Origin: Actinokineospora sp. NBRC 105648
Lineage (GTDB): Bacteria; Actinomycetota; Actinomycetes; Mycobacteriales; Pseudonocardiaceae
Assembly: GCF_030269645.1 (NCBI RefSeq)
Contig: NZ_BSTR01000002.1
Coordinates: 310,001 to 374,000, forward strand
Reading direction: 5' to 3'
Length of the DNA: 64,000 bases
Below the pieces are notes generated by a model. The model had not been told where the DNA came from, did not search any database, and was given only the letters and a program-made list of their open reading frames with translations. Within the stretch, counting starts at the first letter, position 1; each line of letters starts with the position of its first letter. Both the position numbers and the translations under genes were made by a program. Below are positions 29,290-37,492 of this stretch, in pieces.

Positions 29290-29432
29290 GCGCCGGAACT
29301 GGTCCATTCGGGCGACCCTGACCAACGCGGGCGCCCGATGGCGCGTCTTTCCTCGTAATGGACCGCTCGACGCGGTTCTCGTGTCCGCAAAGGATGTCGG
29401 GGCTCCGGAGCTGGATCACCGAGGAGGCTCAG

Positions 29433-31136
29433 ATGAGCCGTTCCGCTCTACTCCTGCGCGCGACCGCGGGCGCGCTGACCCTGATCGTCACCGTCTGCGC
29501 GGGACTGTCGGCCGGGCCCGCGTCCGCGCACCAGACCGAGCCCGGTCAGTCAGCCACCACCACCACACCGGAACCCTCACAACAGAAACCCACCACCGAG
29601 GTCACCACTCCACCGACCAGCGTGGTCACGAAGGCCGATGAACGGCCGGACCTGCGGATCACCGTGGCGTTCGACAAACCCTCCTACGACGCCCGAGACC
29701 GGGTCGTCGCGACCGTGACGGTGGTGAACGCGGGCCCGGTCGCCGCCACCGGTGTCCGGGTGGCGACCAAGCTGGCCAAGGGGCTGTCCCTGTCCTGGGG
29801 CGACCTCGGGCGCAGCCCGGGGGTTCCCCTGGCGCCGGGGGAGCGGGTGGCGGCCACCTCGGACGCGGGTATCGAGACCGACGCCCAGGCCACCTCGCTC
29901 ACCCTCTCCGTGGTCGTGCACTCGGCGGAGCAGGACGCCAACCCGGCCGACAACGCCGCGACGACCACGGCCGCTCTCGTCATCGTCCGGGGTGGTCTCA
30001 CCGGCGTGCTCTACGGCGACGCCGACCGCGACGGCGTGCGCGACCCGGGCGAGGCCCTCGCCCTGGCTCCGGTCGTGGCCTACGGCGGCAAGCCGTTCGA
30101 GTGGCACGAGGCGACCACCGACGCGCAAGGCCGGTTCGCCTTCCCAGACCTGCCGGTGGGCGAGTACGCCGTGTTCACGCAGAGCCGCGACTGGCTCGTC
30201 GTCAGGCTGACCGTGGTGGTCGAGCAGGGCCACGAGGTCGACGTCGTGCTGCGGGGCGCCCGACCGGTCGCGGAGTCGCTCACGGCGTCGCTCGCGTTCG
30301 CCAAGCCCAACCACGCCGTTGGCGACCTGGCGCGGTTCACCATCACCCTGACGAACAAGGGGTCCGCCCCGCTCACCGGGCTGCGTGGGAAGTGCACCTC
30401 CTGGGAGCCCGAGACCATCTCGATCGGTGCCCTGGCGACCGGTGTCACGGTGCCACCCGGGGCGACCGCGCGCTTCGAGGGCACGGTCGTCATCTCGCAC
30501 TACGGCTTCGACTACGGCAGGGAGGAGGTCCGCTGCGAGTTCACCATCCCGCCGGAGATCTTCGGCGCCGCGTCGGCGCGCGGCTTCACCAGGGTGCCCG
30601 GTGGCGTCGCTCCCCTGGTCACGGCCAGCGTGCTCCAGGTCGCCGAGAACAGCCCGCGCTGCGGGCCGCCGCAGCGCTGCGGCCCGACCCGGCCGGGCAC
30701 ACCGGTCGCGGGAGTGGAGGTCCAGCTCTTGGAGGAGGGTACTGGCAGGCTCGTGACCAAGGCGACGACCAACGCCGCGGGCGGCGCCGCCTTCGCGGAC
30801 GTCCCCGCTGACGCCTACGACGTGCGGCTGGTAGGGCCGTGGAAGATCGAGAGCATGTACGAGGGCACCCAGCTGAGTGTCCGCACGGGCGAATCGGGCT
30901 CCAACGGCGGTTTCCACGTGATCTACGTGATCCCGGCGCCGGTCGCGCCCGCCCCGACGCCCGTGCCCACCGCCACGCCGCCCGCGCCCGCACCGGTGGC
31001 GCAGGCGCGGTCCGCACTGGCCGAGACCGGGGCGGACGTCATCTGGTTGGCGGCGGGTGGCGTGCTCGCTGTCCTCAGTGGAGCGTTCGTGCTGGCGTGG
31101 CACCGCAGGAGGGTGTCGGGCCGTTCGACTGAATGA
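29433..31136 (+). CDS. Cell-wall-anchored surface protein with class E (LAxTG) sorting signal
   Basis: 567 residues, ATG with GAGGAGG upstream. Order: signal peptide (to about 33, ASAHQ), a Thr/Pro-rich linker, a CARDB/DUF11-like beta domain (about 70-180), an SdrD B/Cna-B-like segment with VLYGDADRDGVRDPGEAL (about 190-285), a second DUF11-like domain with paired Cys, another Cna-B-like module, a Pro/Ala-rich spacer, then LAETG near residue 530, a hydrophobic helix and WHRRR. LAxTG is the class E sortase signal common in high-GC actinobacteria. No sortase gene is adjacent. Likely an adhesive or structural wall protein. Confidence 0.85.
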   Translation: MSRSALLLRATAGALTLIVTVCAGLSAGPASAHQTEPGQSATTTTPEPSQQKPTTEVTTPPTSVVTKADERPDLRITVAFDKPSYDARDRVVATVTVVNAGPVAATGVRVATKLAKGLSLSWGDLGRSPGVPLAPGERVAATSDAGIETDAQATSLTLSVVVHSAEQDANPADNAATTTAALVIVRGGLTGVLYGDADRDGVRDPGEALALAPVVAYGGKPFEWHEATTDAQGRFAFPDLPVGEYAVFTQSRDWLVVRLTVVVEQGHEVDVVLRGARPVAESLTASLAFAKPNHAVGDLARFTITLTNKGSAPLTGLRGKCTSWEPETISIGALATGVTVPPGATARFEGTVVISHYGFDYGREEVRCEFTIPPEIFGAASARGFTRVPGGVAPLVTASVLQVAENSPRCGPPQRCGPTRPGTPVAGVEVQLLEEGTGRLVTKATTNAAGGAAFADVPADAYDVRLVGPWKIESMYEGTQLSVRTGESGSNGGFHVIYVIPAPVAPAPTPVPTATPPAPAPVAQARSALAETGADVIWLAAGGVLAVLSGAFVLAWHRRRVSGRSTE

Positions 31137-31162
31137 CCACAGTGGACTGTTTGCCTCCCGCG

Positions 31163-31193
31163 GCGGTGGGCCCGAACGAATCGGGCCCACCGC
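31163..31193. terminator. Bidirectional terminator between surface protein and S15 peptidase genes
   Basis: A perfect 13-bp stem (31163-31175 with 31181-31193, arm GCGGTGGGCCCGA) and a 5-nt loop between convergent genes. Confidence 0.8.
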
Positions 31194-31203
31194 TCGGAGT
31201 CGG

Positions 31204-33606
31204 CTAAGGGGCGAGGTTCAACCCCCACCGGCGCAGTGTCCCGGTGTCGCCCGGCCCCGCGTCCTGCACCCGCAGCTTCCAGGTCCCGTTCGGCGCCTCG
31301 CCCGCGAGGTTCACCGTGAACGACCGCACGATGTCGTCCGTGGCGCCGCCCGCGCGGTTGTGCAGGACGTACGCCGTGCCGTCCGGCGCCACCAGGGACA
31401 CCACGAGGTCACCCTGGTAGGTGTGCTGGATGTCCACGTCGACCGTGCTCGTGGTCGACGGCGTGGCCGCGCAGCCCGAGATCGTGAGCGCGCTCTCCAC
31501 GGTGGCCAGGTCGGTGATGGCGACCGGTGTGGTGTTGGAGGCCGAACACCCGCCACCGCCACCGCTGACCACGAGCGAGTACGCGGCGGTCTTCGCGGTG
31601 GTGCCCTGCGCCTTGACCGTCACCGGGTAGGTGCCCGGGGGAGTGGTCGTCGAGGTGGCCACCGTCAGCGTGGCCGACGCCCCGGAGGTGACGGTCGCGG
31701 GCGCGAACGTCGCGGTGGCGCCCGCCGGGAGGCCGGTGGCCGTGAGGGTCAGCGACTGCGCGCTGCCGCTCGTCGTCGTGGTCGACACCGTCGCGGTGGT
31801 CGACCCGCCGGGCGCGGTGGTGCCCGTCGTCGGTGTGACGGCGACCGAGAAGTCGTTGCCCGGCTGGGAGATCCCGGTCAACGGCACGGTCAGCGTGCTC
31901 TGCGCGGGCGCCACCCGCAGCGACGTCCCGGCCGTGGGCCGCAGGGTGTAGTCGTAGTCGGTGGAGATCACCACGAGACCGATGCGGTGCCCGGCGGCGA
32001 AGACGTAGTCCTTGGGCTGCATCTTGAACGTGAAGTCGTACTCCTGGCCCTGGACGATGGCCGCGCCCGCGGTGGCGCTGTCGCGGTTCTGCGGGTCGAT
32101 CCAGCCGCGCGTGACGATCACCGGTGACGAGCCGCCGTAGTCGACCAGCAACGCGGTCAGGTTGGCGTCCTTGCGGTTCTCGACCGCCGCGCGCAAGGTC
32201 ACCCTCGGCACGCCGGACAGCTTGGCCTGCGCGGTCAGCGCGTCACCGCGGTAGACGAGCCTGCTCCCGTTGGCGCTGTCCGGGCTCGCGACGAGCGTGG
32301 TCGCGGTCGTCGACCGTCCGTTGTCGACGAACGTCTGCTTGGTGGTGCCGCCCGAACCGTTGAGCGACAACGTGCCCGGCGCGGTCGCCGACGTGGCGCC
32401 GAGGCGGAACACCGCCTCGCGCGCGGCCGGGTCCGGCCAGTCGGCGAACTGCTGCCAGCTGCCGTTGGCCAGCTGCACGTCGGCCTTGGGCTCGGTCATG
32501 ATCCCGTTGTCGATGCCCTTGAGGTGGTAGTCGAACCAGCGCAGCACGGTCGCCTGGTAGTCCGACCGCGACGGGGCGCCGTGGCCGCCGTTGTGCAGCC
32601 AGATCTTGCGCGGGACGTTGTTGGCCTTCAGCGCCTCCCACCACTGGGCGTACTGCGTCCCCTTGACGTTCCAGTCGGAGTGGCCGTGCATGACGAACAC
32701 CGCCGCGCGCACCTTGTCCGCGTCGTGGACGTAGTCGCGCTGCTGCCAGAACGGGGTGTAGTCGCCGGTGACCCGGTTCTGGTCGCGGGTGATGTTCGCC
32801 AGCTGCCCGGCGCAGCGCGTGGCGTTGCCGACCACGGCCTTGGCCAGCACGTCGGCGTCCTCACCCGGGTAGCCGCCGGGGGAGACGACGAGGCCGTTGG
32901 CGCGGTAGTAGTCGTACCAGCTCGAGATCGCCGCGATCGGCACGATGGCCTTGAGCCCGGGCACCCCGGAGGCCGCGGCCGCGTTGGGCAGGGTGCCGTT
33001 GTAGGAGATGCCGATCATGCCGACGTTGCCGGTGCTCCAGGTCGCCTTGACCTCGGAACCCGAGGCGCTGTACCCCTTCGCGCGGCCGTTGAGCCAGTCG
33101 ATCACCGCGGTGGCGCCGAGGGTCTCGTTGCGGTCGCCGGTGGTCGGGCAGCCATCGGAGTCGCCGGTGCCGATGCTCTGGCCCATGACCACCGCGTAGC
33201 CCTTGGGCACGAAGTAGCCGTCGTACCAGCCGGGCAGGTCGGGCGTGGCCCGCCGGGTGGTCGCGCCACCGGGCCGGCCGGCAGCGGCGCCGAACAGGCC
33301 CTCCTGCGGCAACCGGTCGACGTTGGTGTTGTAGTTGGGTGGCGAGTTCAGCCCCTTGACGTACGGGCTGTGCTCGAACACCACGGGAACGCGCGTGGCA
33401 CCGTCGGGACGGGCGATGTCGATGGCGACCCGGTCGAGGCGGCCGTTGTTGTCGGTGTCCACTGTCGTCTCGACGTAGACCCGCTCCTCGACCATGGCGA
33501 CGGCGGTGGCTGTGCTCTCGCGTGCCTGCGCCGCGGCGGTCACCATGGGTGCACCACCACCGACGACGAGCACGGCAACCAACACGGCACGGGGCAGGGA
33601 CCGCAT
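31204..33606 (-). CDS. Secreted S15 (X-Pro dipeptidyl-peptidase type) hydrolase with Ig-like and P domains
   Basis: 800 residues. Signal peptide (1-27), alpha/beta hydrolase of the CocE/S15 family with Ser201 in GISYNG, then GHSDWN with Asp and GGHGAP with His, and the C-terminal galactose-binding-like S15 domain (to about 540). It continues into an Ig-like repeat (about 555-640), a Gly linker and a proprotein-convertase P domain (CSASNTTPVAI... to the end). Such enzymes cleave X-Pro peptides or acylated esters; the P domain may aid folding or substrate capture. ATG at 33606 with AAGGAG upstream; divergent from lexA. Confidence 0.9.
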   Translation of the reverse strand: MRSLPRAVLVAVLVVGGGAPMVTAAAQARESTATAVAMVEERVYVETTVDTDNNGRLDRVAIDIARPDGATRVPVVFEHSPYVKGLNSPPNYNTNVDRLPQEGLFGAAAGRPGGATTRRATPDLPGWYDGYFVPKGYAVVMGQSIGTGDSDGCPTTGDRNETLGATAVIDWLNGRAKGYSASGSEVKATWSTGNVGMIGISYNGTLPNAAAASGVPGLKAIVPIAAISSWYDYYRANGLVVSPGGYPGEDADVLAKAVVGNATRCAGQLANITRDQNRVTGDYTPFWQQRDYVHDADKVRAAVFVMHGHSDWNVKGTQYAQWWEALKANNVPRKIWLHNGGHGAPSRSDYQATVLRWFDYHLKGIDNGIMTEPKADVQLANGSWQQFADWPDPAAREAVFRLGATSATAPGTLSLNGSGGTTKQTFVDNGRSTTATTLVASPDSANGSRLVYRGDALTAQAKLSGVPRVTLRAAVENRKDANLTALLVDYGGSSPVIVTRGWIDPQNRDSATAGAAIVQGQEYDFTFKMQPKDYVFAAGHRIGLVVISTDYDYTLRPTAGTSLRVAPAQSTLTVPLTGISQPGNDFSVAVTPTTGTTAPGGSTTATVSTTTTSGSAQSLTLTATGLPAGATATFAPATVTSGASATLTVATSTTTPPGTYPVTVKAQGTTAKTAAYSLVVSGGGGGCSASNTTPVAITDLATVESALTISGCAATPSTTSTVDVDIQHTYQGDLVVSLVAPDGTAYVLHNRAGGATDDIVRSFTVNLAGEAPNGTWKLRVQDAGPGDTGTLRRWGLNLAP

Positions 33607-33686
33607 GCGTGGGCTCCTTCGTTCTTGTGGAGTACCAGCCAGCCCCACCCCGCCCCCGCAGTCAATCCGCTGAGTGGCACCCGCGT

Positions 33687-33718
33687 TTAACAGTGAACAG
33701 GGGTCACCGTTAACAGTG
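33687..33718. promoter_or_regulatory. Direct-repeat operator candidate between S15 and lexA genes
   Basis: TTAACAGTG occurs at 33687-33695 and 33710-33718 (23 bp apart, about two helical turns), just upstream of the lexA -10. No canonical actinobacterial SOS box (GAAC-N4-GTTC) is visible in this divergent region. Confidence 0.45.
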
Positions 33719-33734
33719 GAGCGGGGCCTCGCCC

Positions 33735-33740
33735 TACTAT
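33735..33740 (+). promoter_or_regulatory. Candidate -10 box of a leaderless lexA transcript
   Basis: TACTAT lies 7 bases before the GTG at 33748, with no Shine-Dalgarno in between. Confidence 0.45.
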
Positions 33741-33747
33741 TCGGCGG

Positions 33748-34410
33748 GTGACCGCTTACCAGCTCGACCCGTTCGAGGACCTGAACACCTCCGCCCTCCC
33801 GCGGCGCCAGCAACTCATCCTGGCCACCATCCGGGACTGGGCGCTGCGGCACGGGTACGCGCCCAGCACCCGGGAGATCGGCGACGCGGTCGGGCTGCGC
33901 TCGTCGTCATCGGTGTCGAAGCACCTGGCGGCCTTGGAGGAGAAGGGTTTCCTGCGTCGGGGGACGGCGGTCTCGCGACCGATCGACGTGCGCGCCTTCC
34001 TGCACGACAACGCTTCCTCGTCGGGCCCGGTCGACGAGTCGGTCCAGGTCCCCGTGGTGGGCACCATCGCCGCGGGAACCCCGATCGCGGCGGACGAGCA
34101 CATCGACGAGGTTCTGCGACTACCGCGCGAGTTCGTCGGCAGGGGCAACGTGTTCGGGCTGCGGGTGCGAGGGGACTCGATGGTCGACGCGGCCATCTGC
34201 GACGGTGATGTCGTGGTGGTGCGCCAGCAGTCCGAGGCGCACTCCGGCCAGATCGTGGCCGCGATGATCGACGACGAGGCCACCGTGAAGGTGTACCGGC
34301 GAACCGGCGGACACGTCTTCCTGGAACCCCGCAACGACGCCTACGAGGTCATAGACGGCGACCGGGCCGTGATCCTGGGAACCGTGGTGTCGGTCCTGCG
34401 CAGCGTCTGA
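33748..34410 (+). CDS. lexA: LexA-family autocleaving repressor
   Basis: 220 residues, GTG start. N-terminal winged helix-turn-helix (residues 18-80, STREIGDAVGLRSSSSVSKHL). Cleavage site Ala109-Gly110 in GTIAAGTPI, nucleophile Ser144 in RGDSM and Lys181 in ATVKVYR form the S24 self-cleavage machinery. LexA represses SOS genes until RecA filaments trigger cleavage. The upstream region lacks a classic SOS box, recA is not nearby, and the gene faces a secreted peptidase, so it could be a second LexA paralogue with its own targets. Both options remain. Confidence 0.88.
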   Translation: MTAYQLDPFEDLNTSALPRRQQLILATIRDWALRHGYAPSTREIGDAVGLRSSSSVSKHLAALEEKGFLRRGTAVSRPIDVRAFLHDNASSSGPVDESVQVPVVGTIAAGTPIAADEHIDEVLRLPREFVGRGNVFGLRVRGDSMVDAAICDGDVVVVRQQSEAHSGQIVAAMIDDEATVKVYRRTGGHVFLEPRNDAYEVIDGDRAVILGTVVSVLRSV

Positions 34411-34630
34411 GGTAGCGCCAGACCCATCCCTCCCGCACCAAGCTGCCAACCACAATGACATTCCTCTGTGGACACACCCCCAAAGCCGCACCCGCGGGCA
34501 CACCCCCGAAGCCGCCCCGGCAGGAACGCCCCCGAGGTCGCCCCCGGCAGGCACCCCAAAGCCGCGCCCGGCAGCACACCCGACTCCCGGCAACCACTCC
34601 CGCCCCTGCATCCCATACGCAGCCCAAAAC

Positions 34631-34689
34631 ACGGGCTTGGTGGGCTTGTCAAGGCATCTTTCCCGCCTTGACAAGCCCACCAAGCCCGT
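34631..34689. repeat. Perfect 25-bp inverted repeat
   Basis: 34631-34655 (ACGGGCTTGGTGGGCTTG...) pairs without mismatch with 34665-34689 across a 9-base loop (ATCTTTCCC). Far longer than a normal terminator stem; it may still terminate lexA transcription or be a small mobile palindrome. Confidence 0.8.
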
Positions 34690-34755
34690 AGTCACAATTG
34701 GCGTAGGGGAAGCAGGGACACCCAGAGTCAACGCGCCCAACGAGCTCACCCCCAG

Positions 34756-34761
34756 TACGGT
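34756..34761 (+). promoter_or_regulatory. Candidate -10 box of a leaderless patatin transcript
   Basis: TACGGT lies 6 bases before the ATG at 34768; no ribosome-binding site is present. Confidence 0.35.
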
Positions 34762-34767
34762 CAGCTC

Positions 34768-35598
34768 ATGACCGAGGCACTAGTACTAGGCGGCGGCGGC
34801 CTAGGCGGCATCGCCTGGATGACCGGCGTCCTCACCGGCCTGGCAGACTCCGGCCGAGACGCCACCACGGCAGACCTGGTGATCGGCACCTCCGCGGGCG
34901 CCACCCTGGCCGCTCAACTAGGCACCGCCTTGACCGAGCTCTACGAGCGCCAAGCCAACCCGGCGGCCCAGAACCCCGAGATCGCCGCCGAGGTCGACCT
35001 GGACACCTACGCCGCCACCATGACCGAGATCCTGAGTGCGGGCAAGGGGTACACCGAGCTGCGCCAAGCGATCGGCGCGTTCGCGCTGCACGCGGCCACA
35101 GTGTCCGAAAAGGACAGACTCGCGGTGGTCGAGTCCCGGCTGCCCTCCCCGCGGTGGCCCGCCACCGAGACCCGGATCGTGGCCGTGGACGCCGAGACCG
35201 GGCAACCCAGGGTCTTCGACGCCGCCTCCGGCGTGCGCTTGGCGGACGCGGTGGCGGCCAGTTGCGCGGTTCCCGGCGTGTGGCCGCCGGTGACCATCGA
35301 GGGCAGGCGGTACGTCGACGGCGGTGTCCGCTCGAACGAGAACGCCGACTACGCGGCGGGCGCCGACCGGGTGCTGATCTTGGCACCGCTGGGTCGGACC
35401 GCCCTCATGCCGACCGAGAAGCCCCTGGACGCGGTGCTGGCCGAGCTGCGGTCGGCGGGTGCCGTCGTCGCCGTCGTCGAACCCGACGCGGCGTCGGTGG
35501 CCGCGGTGGGTGCCAACCCGCTGGACCCGGCCACCCGCGGTCCCGCGGTCGAGGCGGGCCGGGCGCAGGGCAAGCGGCTGGAGATCGACTGGAGCTGA
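34768..35598 (+). CDS. Patatin-like phospholipase
   Basis: 276 residues. The oxyanion loop GGGGLGG (residues 8-14), the nucleophile elbow GTSAG and the catalytic Asp in DGGV are all present, defining a patatin-type acyl hydrolase acting on lipids. No signal peptide, so probably cytoplasmic. Convergent with the VOC gene, stops only 10 bases apart. Confidence 0.9.
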   Translation: MTEALVLGGGGLGGIAWMTGVLTGLADSGRDATTADLVIGTSAGATLAAQLGTALTELYERQANPAAQNPEIAAEVDLDTYAATMTEILSAGKGYTELRQAIGAFALHAATVSEKDRLAVVESRLPSPRWPATETRIVAVDAETGQPRVFDAASGVRLADAVAASCAVPGVWPPVTIEGRRYVDGGVRSNENADYAAGADRVLILAPLGRTALMPTEKPLDAVLAELRSAGAVVAVVEPDAASVAAVGANPLDPATRGPAVEAGRAQGKRLEIDWS

Positions 35599-35608
35599 GC
35601 CCGCGCGC

Positions 35609-35986
35609 TCAGGCGGGGCCCGCGACACCGATCAGGTTGCCCTCGGGGTCGGTGAACTGACCGACGACCAGGTCCCGGTCCGGCGCCCGCTCGGGACCCA
35701 TCCGGCGGGTGCCGCCCAGGCTCTCGGCCCGTCGCAGCGCCTCCTCCACGTCCGGTACGCCGACGTAGAAGACCACGTGGCTGTCGAAGCCGGGGCCGCC
35801 GCCCACCCCGCCCGGGATCCCGCCCGCCGCCCCGGTGTCGGTGAAGCCGTAGTCGCCCTGGTCGGACACCGCGGGCGCGACCGGGCCGGTGGTGTCGAAC
35901 TCCCAGCCGAACAGCCCGCCGTAGTAGTCGCGGAGCCCGGCCGGGTCGGTGCCGATGACCTCGAAGTGCACGACTGGTCGTCCCAT
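35609..35986 (-). CDS. VOC-superfamily (glyoxalase-like) protein
   Basis: 125 residues from the ATG at 35986 (MGRPVVHFEVIG) preceded by GGGAGGACC. Two beta-alpha-beta-beta-beta halves are visible, with HFEV, VVFYVGVPDVEEAL and DPEGNLIGV matching the glyoxalase/bleomycin-resistance fold. The substrate is unknown; members isomerise, ring-open or bind small molecules. Confidence 0.88.
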   Translation of the reverse strand: MGRPVVHFEVIGTDPAGLRDYYGGLFGWEFDTTGPVAPAVSDQGDYGFTDTGAAGGIPGGVGGGPGFDSHVVFYVGVPDVEEALRRAESLGGTRRMGPERAPDRDLVVGQFTDPEGNLIGVAGPA

Positions 35987-36197
35987 GGTGGTCCTCCCGT
36001 TTCGGATGCCCCCTGACCGTACGGCCCGCGCGTGTGGACCGTGCGCGCCGCCTCCGGTCACGTCGAGGTCGAGCCCGGCAGCCACGGTTCCGCTTTCCTG
36101 TTTTCGCCACCGTGACAAATCCTGGTCAATTGTTCGAGCCGCGCCAAGGAATTCGCCGTCGAAGGGGGAACCGATTTCCGGCCGCGTGGTGGGCTCG

Positions 36198-36917
36198 CTA
36201 GCAGGCCGGGATCTTGCCGTTGTGCCCGACCGGTTCGAGGAATCCCCGGTACATCCACGCGGTCCGCTGCTCGCTCGGCTCGGAGAGCCCGCGGTCGATG
36301 CCGGAGGGCAGCGGCTTCCACCGGATCCGCAGCCACAGCGGTCCGACGGCGTTGTCGCCGGTGACCCCTGGCGTATAGTCGGTGGTCGCCAGGCAGTCGG
36401 CCCACACCAGGGCGCGGTTGCCCGCGTTGCCGATCCGGTTGGCCTTGACCGTGTTGGCGTCCCGGGCGAACGCGCCCAGGTTCGCGGTGTCGACCACCAC
36501 GAACGGGTAGGGCGCCGAACCCGTTGGCGGCTGGTCGTTCCCAGGCGCCTGGCGCAGGTTCTTCTTCAGTTCCGCGTCGTCGTCGCCCGCGCTGCTCGCC
36601 GCGGCCTGCACCGCCTGGGCCGCCTGCTGGATCTGCACGGTGCAGTTGCCGCCGGTGACCTGGGCGCAGTTGCCCGACGGCACGTTCACCGTGTTGCCGT
36701 CGCCCTGCACCCCGACCCCGCCGGACCCGGAGACCGACGGCGGTGGCGCGTCCGGGTCCCGCAGGGTGAGCACGCCGAACACGATCGCCACCACCACGCC
36801 CGCCGCGCACACCCCCAGCATCCAGCGGTTGAGCAGGAACCCGCGGATCGTGGCCACCCGGGCCTGGCGCTCGTGCGCGCCGGGTTCGTTGTCCGGGGGC
36901 TCCGCTGAAATCGCCAT
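36198..36917 (-). CDS. Single-span membrane protein of unknown function
   Basis: About 239 residues. The N-terminal 35 residues are cytoplasmic and charged, one membrane helix follows (LGVCAAGVVVAIVFGVLTL), and about 180 residues lie outside with a Gly/Val-rich stretch (GSGGVGVQGDGNTVNV) and four Cys. I prefer the ATG at 36917 (MAISAEPP), eight bases after AGGAGG; an ATG two codons upstream at 36923 sits too close. No domain recognised. Confidence 0.75.
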   Translation of the reverse strand: MAISAEPPDNEPGAHERQARVATIRGFLLNRWMLGVCAAGVVVAIVFGVLTLRDPDAPPPSVSGSGGVGVQGDGNTVNVPSGNCAQVTGGNCTVQIQQAAQAVQAAASSAGDDDAELKKNLRQAPGNDQPPTGSAPYPFVVVDTANLGAFARDANTVKANRIGNAGNRALVWADCLATTDYTPGVTGDNAVGPLWLRIRWKPLPSGIDRGLSEPSEQRTAWMYRGFLEPVGHNGKIPAC

Positions 36918-37492
36918 GTTCATTTCCTCCTCGGGAGGGAAGGTGAGCAACCGAAGTATCCCGGGGATGCGCTCAAAACCGCAGCAGTTATCCGTGAGCG
37001 TTTCGGGTGACCCGACTCACCGATGCTCGCGTCGGTATTCCGCTGGCGCGCGCGGCCCATTGTTTGTCGAGGGCGTCACATTTAGCCGCTCGGCCCCGGT
37101 CATCTCGTGTGGACCTGTTCGGAAAGTGTCGGGAATTAGTCCGCCGGACCGTCCGCCGGTCGGCGACCCCGACCGCCCGGTCGGCGGGACGGTCGCCTGC
37201 CGCTGCCGCGTGTACGGTTGGGCTGAGAGCTGCGGTCTCGGACCCTGCCCGCGGTCCCGTCCACCTACCTAGACGCTGTCCGGCAAGTCCGGTACGCGCT
37301 ATCCGCGCCCGCGCGGCCCCTGGCCGCACGGACGGCAAGCGCGAGTACGACCAGGTACGAGCGGCTTCCCGTCCGCGCGGCCAGGAGCCACGCGGATCAC
37401 GAATCCCGCGCACCAGACTTACCGGACAGCGCCTAGACGACCCGCGCGAGCGCGCGGGGGCCGCCGCACTTTCGAAGACTCAGGTCGTACCG
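36918..37492. other. Long intergenic region upstream of the desaturase gene
   Basis: Carries divergent promoters, a complex GC-rich hairpin at about 37146-37194 (GACCGTCC arm with GGACGGTC, enclosing GGTCGG/CCGACC) and the 168-bp inverted-repeat element listed separately. I see no gene. Confidence 0.6.
37269..37436. mobile_element. 168-bp MITE-like inverted-repeat element bounded by CTAG
   Basis: Terminal arms CTAGACGCTGTCCGGCAAG at 37269 and CTTACCGGACAGCGCCTAG ending at 37436 are near-perfect inverted repeats, and the interior continues to pair (ATCCGCG, CCTGGCCGC, CGGACGG with their complements near 37365-37400). CTAG at both tips could be a target duplication or preference, as in IS5-like elements. 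There is no transposase frame inside, so it would be non-autonomous. Confidence 0.6.

Larger units (their letters stand above)
34411..34767. other. Intergenic region with degenerate repeats between lexA and patatin genes
   Basis: About 34470-34600 contains a loose tandem series built on CACACCCCCGAAGCCGC and GCCCCCGGCAGG. It is followed by the perfect palindrome listed separately. Small open frames here have repeat composition only and I do not call them genes. Confidence 0.6.

Noticed and set aside
34455-34691. Small Pro-rich genes between lexA and patatin
   Set aside because: Products of degenerate repeats overlapping on both strands; no motif and no ribosome-binding site.
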